Shown: positions 9,410 to 19,142, numbered from the stretch's first letter. The stretch: DNA of 64,000 nucleotides from Luteibacter yeojuensis (GCF_011742875.1 NZ_JAAQTL010000001.1:372001-436000); one strand, 5' to 3'. Program-made: numbers and translations. Notes: generated from the sequence alone by a model not told the origin.

Positions 9410-10438
9410 ATGAGCAAGAAGACGAGTTACAAGGTAGCCATGGTGGGGGCGACCGGCGCGGTCGGCGAAACCCTGCTGTCGATCCTCGCCGAACGGGATT
9501 TCCCCGTGAGCGAACTGGTGCCCCTGGCGAGCGAGCGTTCGGCGGGCGGTACGGTCGACTTCAATGGAAAACCTTACGTCGTCCAGGATCTCGCGACATA
9601 CGACTTCGACGGCGTGGACATCGCCTTCTTCTCGGCCGGTGGCTCGGTGAGCCGCGAGCACGCGCCGCGAGCGGCGGCCGCGGGTGCCGTGGTGATCGAC
9701 AACACGTCCGAGTTCCGCTACCAGGACGACATCCCCCTGGTGGTGTCCGAAGTGAATCCGCACGCCATCGCCGAATACACGGTACGCGGCATCATCGCCA
9801 ACCCGAACTGCTCCACGATGCAGATGCTCGTGGCCCTGGCCCCGATCCACCGCGAGGTGGGGATCGAGCGGATCAACGTCGCCACCTACCAGTCGGTATC
9901 GGGCGCGGGACGCAGCGGCATGGAGGAGCTGGGCAGGCAGACGGCGCAGATGCTGAATTTCCAGGAAGTCGAGACGGCCAAGTTCCCGAAGCAGATCGCC
10001 TTCAACGTGATCCCGCACATCGACGAATTCCAGGCCAACGGCTACACCAAGGAAGAGATGAAGATGGTCTGGGAGACCCGGAAGATCCTCGAGGATCCCT
10101 CCATCCAGGTGAACCCGACCGCCGTTCGCGTGCCGGTGTTCTACGGCCACGCCGAGGCCGTGCACATCGAGACGCGCGACAAGATCACCGCCGAGCGCGC
10201 CCGCGAACTCCTCGAGGAGGCGCCGGGCGTGGTCGTGCAGGACGAGCGCAAGGCGGGCGGCTATCCCACGCCGGTGGGCGACGCCGCGGGCAAGGATCCG
10301 GTATTCGTCGGCCGCATCCGCGAGGACATCTCGCACGAGCGGGGCCTGGACCTGTGGATCGTCGCGGACAATATCCGCAAGGGTGCGGCGCTGAACGCCG
10401 TGCAGATCGCCGAGATCCTGATCGAGGACTACCTGTAA
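9410..10438 (+). CDS. asd: Aspartate-semialdehyde dehydrogenase
   Basis: Reduces L-4-aspartyl phosphate to aspartate semialdehyde, the branch point to lysine/diaminopimelate, methionine and threonine. The start at 9410 gives MSKKTSYKVAMVGATGAVG with the NADP-binding GATGAVG motif at the N-terminus. The catalytic cysteine is Cys134 in NPNCSTMQM, and the later histidine motif region (VPVFYGHAEAVHIE) is present. 342 residues, matching the usual length. Its stop codon TAA overlaps by one base the ATG of the next small gene, suggesting cotranslation. Confidence 0.96.
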   Translation: MSKKTSYKVAMVGATGAVGETLLSILAERDFPVSELVPLASERSAGGTVDFNGKPYVVQDLATYDFDGVDIAFFSAGGSVSREHAPRAAAAGAVVIDNTSEFRYQDDIPLVVSEVNPHAIAEYTVRGIIANPNCSTMQMLVALAPIHREVGIERINVATYQSVSGAGRSGMEELGRQTAQMLNFQEVETAKFPKQIAFNVIPHIDEFQANGYTKEEMKMVWETRKILEDPSIQVNPTAVRVPVFYGHAEAVHIETRDKITAERARELLEEAPGVVVQDERKAGGYPTPVGDAAGKDPVFVGRIREDISHERGLDLWIVADNIRKGAALNAVQIAEILIEDYL

Positions 10439-10728
10439 TGCTTCCGCGCGCCGTCGTCGCCTGCCTGCTCGTCCTTTCGGCGCCTCTGGCACTGGGGAGC
10501 GAACGTCCGCAGGCGGCGCCGGTGCGGGCGGCCTCCGCGGCCGCGGACCGGGCCAGGCTGGACGCCCTGCGCGGCCAGGAAACTCACGAGGACGCCCAGG
10601 TGAAGCAGCTGAAGAAGCGCGTGGACACGCTCGAATCCGATTCGCAGGCCGCGAGCCGCGATATCGAGGAGCGCGATCGCCGGATCGCCGAGCTGCGCCG
10701 GCAGCTGGAGGCCAGCCAGGGCAAGTAG
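10438..10728 (+). CDS. Small periplasmic coiled-coil protein of unknown function
   Basis: 96 residues, unrecognised. The N-terminus is a likely Sec signal (MLPRAVVACLLVLSAPLALG, cleavage after LALG-S). The rest is polar and helical: from about residue 50 it shows a heptad-like pattern (VKQLKKRVDTLESDSQAA, then IEERDRRIAELRRQL) expected of a coiled coil. The ATG overlaps the asd stop codon (TAATG). Codon use and GC content match the neighbours. The next gene, fimV, also encodes a coiled-coil stretch, so these could act together at the cell envelope, but nothing in the sequence shows this. Confidence 0.65.
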   Translation: MLPRAVVACLLVLSAPLALGSERPQAAPVRAASAAADRARLDALRGQETHEDAQVKQLKKRVDTLESDSQAASRDIEERDRRIAELRRQLEASQGK

Positions 10729-10815
10729 GGCGTCCAAGGGGCGGCCGATGTATGGGGAGCGTGTACGGGCCTCGCGAACGACTCAACGTTGTCGCGTAAC
10801 TATCCGTACCCGCTA

Positions 10816-10845
10816 TTGTTAGTTGTTGCTGGGGTGCACTAAAGT
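10816..10845 (+). promoter_or_regulatory. Candidate sigma70 promoter for fimV
   Basis: TTGTTA at 10816-10821 and TAAAGT at 10840-10845 are separated by 18 bp, in the AT-richer part of the 186-bp gap between the small coiled-coil gene and fimV. Both hexamers are partial matches. This is the only reasonable pair I found; a start here would leave a leader of about 60 nt. Confidence 0.3.
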
Positions 10846-10914
10846 GGCGCCTTCGCGGCCGAACGCCCGAGAGAGGCGAGCCGTCGGCATGGGTTTAGTT
10901 CGGGGGAAGCAGTG

Positions 10915-13287
10915 ATGAACCGTACGTTGAAGCTTTCGATCATGCTGGCGCTGGCCACCTGGGGTAGCCAGGCCCTGGCCCAGAACCTGGGTCCGGTCCA
11001 GTTACGGTCCACGATGGACCAGCCGCTGGTGGCGGAGATTCCGCTCACCGGCGTGTCGGGGAACCTCGATAACGTCCACGTGGCCCTCGCCTCGGAGGAG
11101 GCCTTCTCGCGTGCCGGCCTCAACCGCGCCGGCCTGCCGGTGCCGTTGAGTTTCGCCGTGGCGAAGAACGCCGCCGGCCAGCCGGTGATCCGTGTGACCA
11201 GTTCCGCCCCGGTCCGCGACACCTACCTCGACTTCCTCGTCGAAGTCGCGTCGGGCGGCAACAAGGTCGTCCGCGAAGTGACCATGCTGCTCGATCCGCC
11301 GGGTACGCCGCTGAACGCCGCTGCCGCCGCATCGAATCCGGCGCCCCGTCCCTCCCGCACGTCCGATGTGCCCGCGCGGGTTCCGTCCGAGGCCGCGTCG
11401 AAGTCGTCGCGCCGCGAGGCCACGCCGCGCCCCGCATCGACGGCGGCCGGCGGTACCTACGGTCCGGTCCAGCGCGGACAGACGCTGTCCTCGATCGCTC
11501 GCGATCACGCGGGCGGCGCGGACATGAATCAGATGCTCGTGGCGCTGCAGAAGGCCAATCCCGACGCTTTCTACCGCGACAACATGAACGCGCTGAAGAC
11601 CGGCGCGATCCTGCGCATTCCTTCGGCCGACGAAGTCCAGGCGCAGTCCACGGCCGAGGCCCTGGCCGAAGTCCGCCGGCAGAACGAAAGCTGGCGGGCG
11701 GGCACCGCGCGTTCGCCCTCGGTCGTCGCCGATGCCGCGTCCACCCGTGCCGGCCAGGGCGAAGCGAAGCCCGCGAAGTCCGCCAAGGACCGCCTCGCGA
11801 TCGTGCCGGCGAAGGAAGGCGGCGATGCCGCATCCACGCGCGCCGGCAGCAAGGGCGGTACGGGCGACGCGCAGGTCGCCGGCCTCCGCCAGGAACTGGC
11901 CAACTCGCAGGAAAGCGTCGCCTCCCTGAAGCAGCAGGGTGCCGAGCTCAAGTCGCGCATCGGCGAACTCGAGGAGATCAACTCGAAGAACCAGCGCCTG
12001 CTGAGCCTCAAGGATTCGGAAATCGCCGAGCTCCAGCGCAAGCTGGCCGAAGCGCAGAAGGGCGGCGGCACGTCCGCGGCTGGCACCCCGGCGGCGGCCT
12101 CCGCCCCGGTCGCTGCGGCGCCGGCAAAGGCGGCCACCTCGGCGCCGGCCGCGACGCCCACACCGGCAGCGGCCGCAACGGTGGCGATCACGCCGCTGAA
12201 GGAACCCGCGGCGGCAGCGGCGCCGCCCGCCGCCACGCCGGCGGCCAAGCCTCCCGTGCGGAAGCCTGTCGTGGCGCCGGCGCCGGTGGTCGAGGAAACC
12301 CCGTGGTTCATGCAGCCCTGGGCGTGGGGCGGCGGTGCCGTCGTTGTCCTTCTGCTTCTTGTGGCGGCCGTGTTCGGCCGGAAGAAGCCGAAGGCCGCGT
12401 CCGCCGTGGCGGGCGGTTCGCTGGCCGACCGTTTCGGTGAGGAGCCGAACTTCGAGCTCGGCCACCACGGCGACATGATGGACCAGGACCAGCGCGAGAT
12501 CCTCGATGCCCTGGCCGAACATCCGGACGACATCGGCCTCCACCTGGAGCTGGTGAGCCTCTATTACGGCCGTCGCGACGTCGAGCACTTCGAAGCCGCC
12601 GCCGAAGCCATGTTCGCCCACGTCGCCGACCCGGACCAGCCGGAGTGGCGCGAGGTGCTGATGATGGGCGAGGACCTCGCCCCGACCCATCCGCTGTTCG
12701 GCGGCACACCGGTGGACGAGATCGAGGATCCGTACGACGACGCCTATGGCGCCGCGCAGCCGCATGCCGAGGCTCCGGCACTGGAAGAGTTCGACCTGGG
12801 CAACTACGTCACCAGCCCCGACGAAGAGATGCGCCCGCAGACGCCGGCGCCCCAGAAGCACAGCGAATACCACTTCAACTTCGACCTGACGCCGGTACAG
12901 CGCGCCGAAGCGGACCGCCGTCCGCATGCCCCGGACGTGTTCGACGCCGATGCGCCCGAATCGCCCTACTCGGAAGTGGCCGAAAGCGTGGCGGTGAGCG
13001 AAGATCGTTCTACCTGGTCGTTCGACGAGGAGCACGACGCGGCGACCACCTCCCCGACCGAACTGCCGCGTTTCGACGAGCCGTCCTTCCCGGACGAAGA
13101 GCCGATCCCGGATCACAATCCCGAAAGCTTCAGCGACGACCCGGTCGACACCAAGCTCGACCTGGCCCGCGCCTACCTCGACATGGGCGACGCCGAAGGT
13201 GCGCGCCTCATGCTCGACGAGGTGATGGCCGAGGGCTCGCAGATGCAGAAAGACACGGCAAGGCGGATCCTCGACGATATCGCCTGA
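10915..13287 (+). CDS. fimV: FimV-family peptidoglycan-binding polar hub protein
   Basis: Large inner-membrane protein (790 residues from the ATG at 10915; a GTG lies one codon upstream) that organises type IV pili and polar complexes. Order: signal peptide ending near ALA-QNLGPVQL, N-terminal FimV domain (RSTMDQPLVAEIPL), a LysM peptidoglycan-binding domain at about 180-235 (GPVQRGQTLSSIARDH), a coiled coil near 320-385, a long Ala/Pro-rich linker, one membrane helix at about 465-482 (WAWGGGAVVVLLLLVAAVFG), then an acidic cytoplasmic region ending in the conserved FimV C-terminal TPR-like motif (DLARAYLDMGDAEGARLMLDEV). The position upstream of truA is the standard one in gammaproteobacteria. 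A GGGGGAAG-like ribosome site precedes it. Confidence 0.93.
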   Translation: MNRTLKLSIMLALATWGSQALAQNLGPVQLRSTMDQPLVAEIPLTGVSGNLDNVHVALASEEAFSRAGLNRAGLPVPLSFAVAKNAAGQPVIRVTSSAPVRDTYLDFLVEVASGGNKVVREVTMLLDPPGTPLNAAAAASNPAPRPSRTSDVPARVPSEAASKSSRREATPRPASTAAGGTYGPVQRGQTLSSIARDHAGGADMNQMLVALQKANPDAFYRDNMNALKTGAILRIPSADEVQAQSTAEALAEVRRQNESWRAGTARSPSVVADAASTRAGQGEAKPAKSAKDRLAIVPAKEGGDAASTRAGSKGGTGDAQVAGLRQELANSQESVASLKQQGAELKSRIGELEEINSKNQRLLSLKDSEIAELQRKLAEAQKGGGTSAAGTPAAASAPVAAAPAKAATSAPAATPTPAAAATVAITPLKEPAAAAAPPAATPAAKPPVRKPVVAPAPVVEETPWFMQPWAWGGGAVVVLLLLVAAVFGRKKPKAASAVAGGSLADRFGEEPNFELGHHGDMMDQDQREILDALAEHPDDIGLHLELVSLYYGRRDVEHFEAAAEAMFAHVADPDQPEWREVLMMGEDLAPTHPLFGGTPVDEIEDPYDDAYGAAQPHAEAPALEEFDLGNYVTSPDEEMRPQTPAPQKHSEYHFNFDLTPVQRAEADRRPHAPDVFDADAPESPYSEVAESVAVSEDRSTWSFDEEHDAATTSPTELPRFDEPSFPDEEPIPDHNPESFSDDPVDTKLDLARAYLDMGDAEGARLMLDEVMAEGSQMQKDTARRILDDIA

Positions 13288-13322
13288 GCCCGTAACGCTT
13301 CCCAAGGCGCAAGGAGTACGAG

Positions 13323-14033
13323 ATGTCCCAGCGATTGTTCGCGGAGTTCTTCGGTACGTTCTGGCTCGTTCTTGGCGGTTGCGGTAGTGCGGTCCTTGCC
13401 GCGGCCTTCCCGGGCCTCGGCATTGGTTTCGTCGGCGTTTCACTCGCCTTCGGCCTCACGGTGCTGACGATGGCGTATGCCGTCGGCAACATCTCGGGGG
13501 CGCATTTCAACCCGGCGGTGACCATCGGCTGTTACACGGGCGGACGCATGCCGGGCAGGGAAGTGCTGCCCTACATCGTCAGCCAGGTGGTCGGCGCGAT
13601 CGTGGCCGGGGGCGTGCTTTACCTCATCGCGAGCGGCAAACCCGGTTTCGACGTCACGGCGGGTTTCGCCAGCAACGGTTACGGCGAGCACTCGCCCGGC
13701 GGCTATTCGCTCGTCGCGGCGGTGGTCGCCGAGTTCGTGCTGACGATGTTCTTCCTGCTGGTGATCCTCGGCGTGACGCACAAGCGCGCGCCGGTCGGAT
13801 TCGCGCCGCTGGCCATCGGCCTGGCCCTGACGCTGATCCACCTCATCAGCATCCCGGTGACCAACACCTCGGTGAACCCGGCGCGCAGCACCGGCGTGGC
13901 CGTGTTCCAGGGTGGCTGGGCGCTGGCCCAGCTGTGGGTGTTCTGGGTGGTACCGCTGCTTGGCGGTGCCGTCGGCGGCTGGGTCCACCGGGCGCTGCTC
14001 GAGAACGACCCACCCGCCCACGGCGTCCGATAG
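13323..14033 (+). CDS. aqpZ: Aquaporin Z-type water channel
   Basis: Inner-membrane water channel of 236 residues with six hydrophobic segments. Both pore signatures are intact: GAHFNPAVT near residue 62 and [10 protein letters not shown] near 187. The N-terminus ([25 protein letters not shown]) matches AqpZ rather than the longer, Asp-containing glycerol facilitator GlpF. It sits between fimV and truA, two genes that are normally adjacent, so it looks like an insertion into a conserved block. An inverted repeat follows its stop codon. Composition is like the neighbours, so recent transfer is not evident. Confidence 0.95.
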   Translation: MSQRLFAEFFGTFWLVLGGCGSAVLAAAFPGLGIGFVGVSLAFGLTVLTMAYAVGNISGAHFNPAVTIGCYTGGRMPGREVLPYIVSQVVGAIVAGGVLYLIASGKPGFDVTAGFASNGYGEHSPGGYSLVAAVVAEFVLTMFFLLVILGVTHKRAPVGFAPLAIGLALTLIHLISIPVTNTSVNPARSTGVAVFQGGWALAQLWVFWVVPLLGGAVGGWVHRALLENDPPAHGVR

Positions 14034-14049
14034 GCGGATCGCCGGGGCT

Positions 14050-14083
14050 TTGTGGGAAGCGCGCGCCAGCGTGCTTCCCACAA
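14050..14083. repeat. Inverted repeat between aqpZ and truA (REP-like or terminator)
   Basis: Arms TTGTGGGAAGC (14050-14060) and GCTTCCCACAA (14073-14083) are perfect complements around a 12-nt centre. The outer TGTGGGA/TCCCACA ends resemble the REP elements found elsewhere in this window, but the inner part differs. There is no T-tract, so termination is possible but unproven. Confidence 0.6.
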
Positions 14084-14122
14084 GTGGTAACCTTTCCGTT
14101 TCACCGCCCCACGAACCGCCCC

Positions 14123-14890
14123 ATGCGCATCGCCCTTGGCGTCGAATACGACGGCACCGACTTCTTCGGCTGGCAGCGGCTCAGCCACGCGAAGACCGTG
14201 CAGGGCGCGCTGGAAGACGCCCTGAGCTATGTCGCGCACGCACCGGTCGAGGTGACCGCCGCCGGCCGCACCGACGCCGGTGTGCATGGGCGTTGCCAGG
14301 TGGTGCATTTCGATACCGACGTGGTCCGCGATATGCGCGGCTGGATACTCGGGGCCTGCTCCAACCTCCCGCACAGCGTGGCGGTCACCTGGGCGCAACC
14401 CGTGGCGGACGACTTCCACGCGCGGTTCTCGGCGCGGGCGCGACGCTACCGTTATCGCATCCTGCCGCGCTTCGTGCGTCCGGCGCTGGACGCGCGCTTC
14501 GTCGCCTGGGAGCGCCGTCAGCTCGACGCGGACGCCATGCACGCGGCGGCGCAGGCCATCGTCGGCGAGCACGATTTCTCGGCGTTTCGCGCGGTGTCCT
14601 GCCAGGCGGCGCACGCGCGGCGCAACGTGCGGTCCATCCGCGTGTTCCGCGACGACATCCACGTGGTGGTGGAGATTGAAGCGAACGCCTTCCTCCACCA
14701 TATGGTCCGCAACATCGTCGGCTCGCTGCTTCCGATCGGGCGCGGCGAGCGTCCCGTGGCCTGGATGGCCGAACTCCTCCAGGGTCGCGACCGCGAGGTG
14801 GCGGGCGCCACGGCGCCCGCGGAGGGCCTGACCTTCCTCGGGCCGTTGTACGAAGCTCATTGGGGACTGCCGGAAGAGGTGACCCTGTGA
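14123..14890 (+). CDS. truA: tRNA pseudouridine synthase A (positions 38-40)
   Basis: Converts uridines 38, 39 and 40 of the tRNA anticodon stem-loop to pseudouridine. The start at 14123 gives [19 protein letters not shown], the family N-terminus; longer frames upstream run into aqpZ. The catalytic aspartate is Asp51 in [11 protein letters not shown], and the [11 protein letters not shown] motif that closes the active site is at the C-terminal side. 255 residues, typical. Its stop overlaps the GTG of trpF by 4 bp (GTGA), so expression of modification enzyme and tryptophan genes is coupled, as in Pseudomonas and Xanthomonas. Confidence 0.96.
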   Translation: MRIALGVEYDGTDFFGWQRLSHAKTVQGALEDALSYVAHAPVEVTAAGRTDAGVHGRCQVVHFDTDVVRDMRGWILGACSNLPHSVAVTWAQPVADDFHARFSARARRYRYRILPRFVRPALDARFVAWERRQLDADAMHAAAQAIVGEHDFSAFRAVSCQAAHARRNVRSIRVFRDDIHVVVEIEANAFLHHMVRNIVGSLLPIGRGERPVAWMAELLQGRDREVAGATAPAEGLTFLGPLYEAHWGLPEEVTL

Positions 14891-15510
14891 CCCGGATCAA
14901 GTGCTGCGGGCTTACCCGCATCGAAGACGTGCAGCTCGCGGCGCGGCTGGGTGCCGATGCGGTGGGCTTCGTGATGACACGCAAGAGCCGGCGCTTCGTC
15001 GATCCGGCCGCCGCCGCGCGTCTGCGCGACGCGGTGCCGCCCTTCATGACGACGGTGGCGCTGGTGATGGACGAGGATCCGGGCTTCATCGAGGAAGTGC
15101 TGCGCGTGCTGCGTCCGGACATGCTGCAGTTCCATGGCGCGGAAAGCGACGCCGAGTGCGCGGCGTACGGCGTGCGTTACCTCAAGGCCATCGCGATGGG
15201 CGAGGGCGCCGGCGCACTGGCCCGCCTGCGCGACTATCCGCGGGCGACGGGCCTGCTGCTCGACGGCCATGGCCTGGGCGAGCAGGGCGGCAGCGGCCGG
15301 CGCTTCGACTGGTCGCTGATGCCGACGGATCTTGCGCAACCCTTGCTGCTCGCGGGCGGGCTCACCGCCGACAACGTCGGGGAGGCCATCCGGATCGCCC
15401 GGCCCTGGGCGGTGGACGTCTCCAGCGGCATCGAATCGTCGCCGGGGATCAAGGATAGGGATAAGATGGAACGCTTCATTTCCGCCGTGCGCGCCGTCCC
15501 CAGCGTGTGA
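14887..15510 (+). CDS. trpF: Phosphoribosylanthranilate isomerase
   Basis: Third step of the tryptophan branch: Amadori rearrangement of N-(5-phosphoribosyl)anthranilate to the carboxyphenylamino deoxyribulose phosphate. The GTG at 14887 overlaps the truA stop and gives [15 protein letters not shown] with the catalytic cysteine; the motif LQFHG and the C-terminal phosphate-binding [15 protein letters not shown] and VDVSSGIE complete the TIM barrel. 207 residues, a stand-alone TrpF rather than the TrpC-TrpF fusion of enterobacteria. trpB follows at once. Confidence 0.95.
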   Translation: MTRIKCCGLTRIEDVQLAARLGADAVGFVMTRKSRRFVDPAAAARLRDAVPPFMTTVALVMDEDPGFIEEVLRVLRPDMLQFHGAESDAECAAYGVRYLKAIAMGEGAGALARLRDYPRATGLLLDGHGLGEQGGSGRRFDWSLMPTDLAQPLLLAGGLTADNVGEAIRIARPWAVDVSSGIESSPGIKDRDKMERFISAVRAVPSV

Positions 15511-15533
15511 CGGCTCAAGCTGACGAGAAGGCA

Positions 15534-16745
15534 ATGACCGAGATCGCGGATTTCCACGCCTGGCCCGACGCGCACGGGCGCTTCGGCGAGTACGGCGGTA
15601 TCTATGTCGCCGAGACGCTCATGGAACCGCTGGCGGAACTCACCGCCGCGTACGAGAAACTTCGCAGGGATCCGGCGTTCATCGCCGAGCTGGACCGCGA
15701 CCTGAAGTACTACGTGGGCCGGCCCAGTCCGGTCTACCACGCCGAGCGCCTGTCGAAGCACATCGGCGGTGCCCGCATCGTGCTGAAGCGGGAAGACCTC
15801 AACCACACCGGCGCGCACAAGATCAACAACACCGTGGGCCAGGCGCTGGTCGCCCGGCACATGGGCAAGACACGCATCATCGCCGAGACCGGCGCGGGCC
15901 AGCATGGTGTCGCCAGCGCCACCGTGGCCGCGCGCCTGGGCCTGAAGTGCGTGGTCTACATGGGCGCGGTGGACATCGAGCGGCAGAAGATCAACGTCTA
16001 CCGCATGCGCCTCCTCGGTGCCGACGTGGTACCCGTGACCTCGGGGTCGAAGACCCTGAAGGACGCGCTCAACGACGCCATGCGCGACTGGGTCACCAAC
16101 GTCGCCGACACGTTCTACATCATCGGTACCGTTGCCGGCCCGCATCCGTATCCGCAGATGGTGCGCGACTTCAACGCCATCGTCGGCCGCGAGGCGCGCG
16201 AGCAGGTCCTCGAGCAGTTCGGTCGCCTGCCGGACGTGATCACCGCCGCCGTGGGCGGCGGCTCGAACGCCATCGGCATGTTCCACGCCTTCCTCAACGA
16301 CCGCGGCGTGCGTCTCGTGGGCGCCGAGGCGGCGGGCGAGGGCATCGCCACCGGCCGCCACGCGGCCTCGCTCGCCGCCGGCAAGCCGGGCGTGCTGCAC
16401 GGCAACCGCACCTACGTGCTGTCGGATGCGAACGGCCAGATCGTCGAGACGCATTCGGTGTCGGCCGGTCTCGATTACCCGGGCGTGGGTCCGGAGCATG
16501 CGTTCCTGAAGGACGCCGGTCGCGCCGAGTATGTCGGCATCACCGACGACGAAGCGCTGGAAGCCTTCCACCTGCTGGCGCGCACCGAGGGCATCCTTGC
16601 CGCGCTGGAATCGAGCCACGCCATCGCCCAGGCGATCAAGCTGGCCCGCGAACTGCCGAAGGACGGACTGGTCCTCGCCAATCTTTCCGGGCGTGGCGAC
16701 AAGGACGTGCACACGATTGCCGCGCGTGAAGGAATCGAACTCTGA
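15534..16745 (+). CDS. trpB: Tryptophan synthase beta subunit
   Basis: Pyridoxal-phosphate enzyme joining indole and serine to tryptophan. The PLP lysine is Lys96 in [10 protein letters not shown]; the phosphate-binding GGGSNAIG loop is intact. The ATG at 15534 (403 residues, preceded by AGAAGG) gives a usual N-terminus with [11 protein letters not shown]; a GTG at 15507 overlapping the trpF stop would add nine residues, and either is possible. The trpA ATG overlaps the last base of the stop codon (TGATG). Ordinary TrpB1-type length and motifs. Confidence 0.96.
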   Translation: MTEIADFHAWPDAHGRFGEYGGIYVAETLMEPLAELTAAYEKLRRDPAFIAELDRDLKYYVGRPSPVYHAERLSKHIGGARIVLKREDLNHTGAHKINNTVGQALVARHMGKTRIIAETGAGQHGVASATVAARLGLKCVVYMGAVDIERQKINVYRMRLLGADVVPVTSGSKTLKDALNDAMRDWVTNVADTFYIIGTVAGPHPYPQMVRDFNAIVGREAREQVLEQFGRLPDVITAAVGGGSNAIGMFHAFLNDRGVRLVGAEAAGEGIATGRHAASLAAGKPGVLHGNRTYVLSDANGQIVETHSVSAGLDYPGVGPEHAFLKDAGRAEYVGITDDEALEAFHLLARTEGILAALESSHAIAQAIKLARELPKDGLVLANLSGRGDKDVHTIAAREGIEL

Positions 16746-17569
16746 TGAGCCGCATCGACCGCCGCTTCGCGGCGCTGAAGTCCGCCGGCCGCACCGGCCT
16801 GGTTCCGTTCGTCACCGCCGGCGACCCGTCGCCGGACGGCATGGTGGACCTGCTCCACGGCCTCGTCGCCGCGGGTGCGGACCTGATCGAACTCGGCGTG
16901 CCGTTTTCCGATCCGATGGCCGACGGGCCCGTGATCCAGCACGCCAGCGAGCGGGCCATCGCCAAGGGCGTGGGCCTCGCCAACGTCCTGGCCTGGGTCG
17001 CCGCCTTTCGTGAGACGGACGCGGAAACACCCATCGTCCTCATGGGTTACCTCAACCCGGTCGAGATGTACGGTTATGCGGCGTTCGCCGAAGATGCCGT
17101 CGAAGCGGGTGTGGATGGCGTCCTGATGGTGGATTGTCCGCTGGAGGAAGCGCACGTCCTGGAGCCGCTGCGCCAGGCCGGCCTCCAGCAGATCCTGCTC
17201 GCTTCGCCGACCACCGCCGAGGCCCGTCTGGCAGGGCTTTGCGAGGCCGCGGCGGGCTTCCTGTACTATGTATCGTTCGCCGGCATCACCGGCGCGGCCC
17301 AGCTGAGCACCGGCGACATCGCCGGGCGCGTCGCCGACATCCGCGCGCGGTCGAAGGCGCCGGTCGCCGTCGGCTTCGGCGTACGCGACGCCGCGAGTGC
17401 CAGCGCGATCGGCGAATTCGCCGACGCCGTGGTCATCGGCAGCGCCCTGGTCGACCGCCTTTCCGGTGCGGTCTCGGCCGAGGATGCCGTCGGCAGGGCA
17501 CGGGATTTCCTTGCGCCGATCCGCGCAGCGCTCGACGCGCGCTGCATCGGCGTTGGGAGTGGGACGTAA
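16745..17569 (+). CDS. trpA: Tryptophan synthase alpha subunit
   Basis: Cleaves indole-3-glycerol phosphate to indole and glyceraldehyde phosphate and channels indole to TrpB. The catalytic glutamate is in LIELGVPFSDPMADGP near residue 49, with the aspartate a few residues on (DPMADGP). GFGVRDAASA and VIGSALVD are the phosphate-binding loops of the barrel. 274 residues. The TGATG junction with trpB indicates translational coupling that keeps the subunits in balance. accD follows after 18 bp. Confidence 0.96.
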   Translation: MSRIDRRFAALKSAGRTGLVPFVTAGDPSPDGMVDLLHGLVAAGADLIELGVPFSDPMADGPVIQHASERAIAKGVGLANVLAWVAAFRETDAETPIVLMGYLNPVEMYGYAAFAEDAVEAGVDGVLMVDCPLEEAHVLEPLRQAGLQQILLASPTTAEARLAGLCEAAAGFLYYVSFAGITGAAQLSTGDIAGRVADIRARSKAPVAVGFGVRDAASASAIGEFADAVVIGSALVDRLSGAVSAEDAVGRARDFLAPIRAALDARCIGVGSGT

Positions 17570-17587
17570 GACTTTCGGAGAGACACG

Positions 17588-18460
17588 ATGAACTGGCTGC
17601 AGAAGATCATGACGCCGAAGACCCGCGCACCCGCCGCGGCCGGCGGCAAGGGCAAGGTGCCCGAGGGCGTGTGGGAGAAGTGCGCCGGTTGCGGCACCGT
17701 GCTTTACAAGCCCGAACTCGAGAAGTCGCTGATGGTGTGCCCGAAGTGCGGCCACCATCACGCCATTTCCGCGCGCGCGCGTCTCGGCGCCTTCTTCGAC
17801 GAAGGCAGCACGACCGAGCTGTGGCCGAAGATGGAGGCGGTGGACGCGCTGAAGTTCAAGGACCAGAAGAAATACAAGGACCGCGTCGTCGCGGCGCAGA
17901 AGAACACGGGCGAGAAGGACGCGCTGATCGCGATGTCCGGCCGCCTGCTGGAGCGTCCGGTGGTTGCCGTGGCCTTCGAGTTCGCCTTCATGGGCGGTTC
18001 GATGGGCTCGGTGGTGGGCGAGAAGTTCGCCCGTGCGGCCGAGAAGGCGCTGGCCGAGAAAAGCGCGCTGGTCTGCTTCTCCGCCACCGGTGGCGCACGC
18101 ATGCAGGAAGGCCTGTTCTCGCTGATGCAGATGGCGAAGACGTCGGCCGCGCTGGCGCGCATGCGCGACGCCGGCGTACCTTACATTTCCGTGCTCACGC
18201 ACCCCACCACGGGTGGCGTGTCGGCGAGCCTTGGCATGCTGGGCGACATCAATGTCGCGGAGCCGAAGGCCTTGATCGGCTTCGCCGGCCCGCGCGTCAT
18301 CGAGCAGACGGTACGCGAAACGCTGCCGGAAGGCTTCCAGCGTTCGGAATTCCTCGTCGACCATGGCGCGGTGGACGTCATCGTCGACCGCCGCGAGATG
18401 CGCGACAAGCTGGGCGCGATGCTCGGCCTGCTCGAAAAGGCCCCCCGCGCGGCAGCGTAA
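17588..18460 (+). CDS. accD: Acetyl-CoA carboxylase carboxyltransferase beta subunit
   Basis: Beta subunit of the carboxyltransferase that makes malonyl-CoA for fatty-acid synthesis, partner of AccA (not in this window). A zinc ribbon of four cysteines is visible at residues 32, 35, 51 and 54 (CAGCGT...CPKCGHH), followed by the crotonase-fold core with [11 protein letters not shown] and [16 protein letters not shown], which form the CoA-binding oxyanion regions. 290 residues. Last gene of the trp/acc block; the following 139 bp hold a GC-rich repeat. Confidence 0.96.
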   Translation: MNWLQKIMTPKTRAPAAAGGKGKVPEGVWEKCAGCGTVLYKPELEKSLMVCPKCGHHHAISARARLGAFFDEGSTTELWPKMEAVDALKFKDQKKYKDRVVAAQKNTGEKDALIAMSGRLLERPVVAVAFEFAFMGGSMGSVVGEKFARAAEKALAEKSALVCFSATGGARMQEGLFSLMQMAKTSAALARMRDAGVPYISVLTHPTTGGVSASLGMLGDINVAEPKALIGFAGPRVIEQTVRETLPEGFQRSEFLVDHGAVDVIVDRREMRDKLGAMLGLLEKAPRAAA

Positions 18461-18494
18461 CGCCACCGCGCCTCCGCCCCGGCGCACGCCGGGG

Positions 18495-18566
18495 CCGGCC
18501 ATCCTGGCCGGCGCCCGTGCGGGGTCTTTTCCGCCCGCCCTCGACTCCAGACATCGCGGCGAGGGG
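18495..18566. repeat. Diverged partial copy of the 464-bp inverted repeat
   Basis: By eye this 72-bp stretch aligns with 46415-46490 (left arm of the large inverted repeat): I count five substitutions and one 4-bp gap, with the last 29 bases (ending ATCGCGGCGAGGGG) identical. It lies between the convergent accD and PAP2 genes. It shows that the large repeat is built from smaller dispersed units and is not unique to 46-48 kb. Confidence 0.75.
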
Positions 18567-18599
18567 TCAGCCGGCCGATCCGCGGGCTGAGTTCATGGG

Positions 18600-19142
18600 T
18601 CAGAGCAGCGCACGCTCCATCCACAACGACAGGGTGCCGAGGCCGCCGCCGATGGCGGTGGCGGCGAGCACGTCGCTGGGGTAATGCAGGCCGAGGATCA
18701 CGCGCGAGGCGCCGACGAGCGCGGCGAAGCCGATCAGGAACGGTGCCAGCATCGGGTAGTGCGACACGGCCACCACGGTGAACGACACCGCCTGCAAGGT
18801 ATGGCCGGACGGGAAGCTGAACTCGTCCAGCGGTGGCACGTGGGCGATCACGCCGGGGCAGGTGCGGAACGGTCGCGGGCGGCGCGTCCAGCGCTTCAGC
18901 ACGCGGTAGAGCATGAGTGCGGTAAGTCCGGTGATCGCCATCTGCACGGCGACGGATACGCCGCGCCAGCCGCCGACGACGGCGATGACCGTCATCAGCG
19001 AATACCAGAAGACGCCGTCGCCGAGCCGGCTGATGGCGCCGAAAAAGACGCCGATGGCGCGCCGCGCGCCCCAGCGGTTGGCGGCGACGCACATGCGGCG
19101 GTCGAGGCTCGCCCTACGCGGCGACGGCGGTGCTGCGCTCAT
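18600..19142 (-). CDS. PAP2-family membrane phosphatase
   Basis: Integral membrane phosphatase of 180 residues, of the type that acts on phosphatidic acid, undecaprenyl diphosphate or similar lipid phosphates. The three PAP2 motifs are present: KRWTRRPRPF, PSGHTLQA and SRVILGLHYPSDV, with catalytic histidines in the second and third. Four to five hydrophobic segments are seen. A GAGGAG site lies 7 nt before the ATG at 19142, which I chose over an ATG two codons upstream. It overlaps the upstream glycosyltransferase gene by 29 bp, so the two are cotranscribed and may act on the same lipid. Confidence 0.88.
   Translation of the reverse strand: MSAAPPSPRRASLDRRMCVAANRWGARRAIGVFFGAISRLGDGVFWYSLMTVIAVVGGWRGVSVAVQMAITGLTALMLYRVLKRWTRRPRPFRTCPGVIAHVPPLDEFSFPSGHTLQAVSFTVVAVSHYPMLAPFLIGFAALVGASRVILGLHYPSDVLAATAIGGGLGTLSLWMERALL

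Noticed and set aside
10429..10786. Minus-strand frames opposite the small coiled-coil gene
   Set aside because: The plus-strand gene has a signal peptide, a TAATG junction with asd and heptads; the antisense frames have none.
14050..14083. Transcription terminator for aqpZ
   Set aside because: Perfect arms but no T-tract and a TGTGGGA/TCCCACA end like a REP, so I list it only as a repeat.
15507..15533. GTG start of trpB overlapping trpF
   Set aside because: Not excluded, but the ATG at 15534 is preceded by AGAAGG and gives the usual N-terminus, so I used that.
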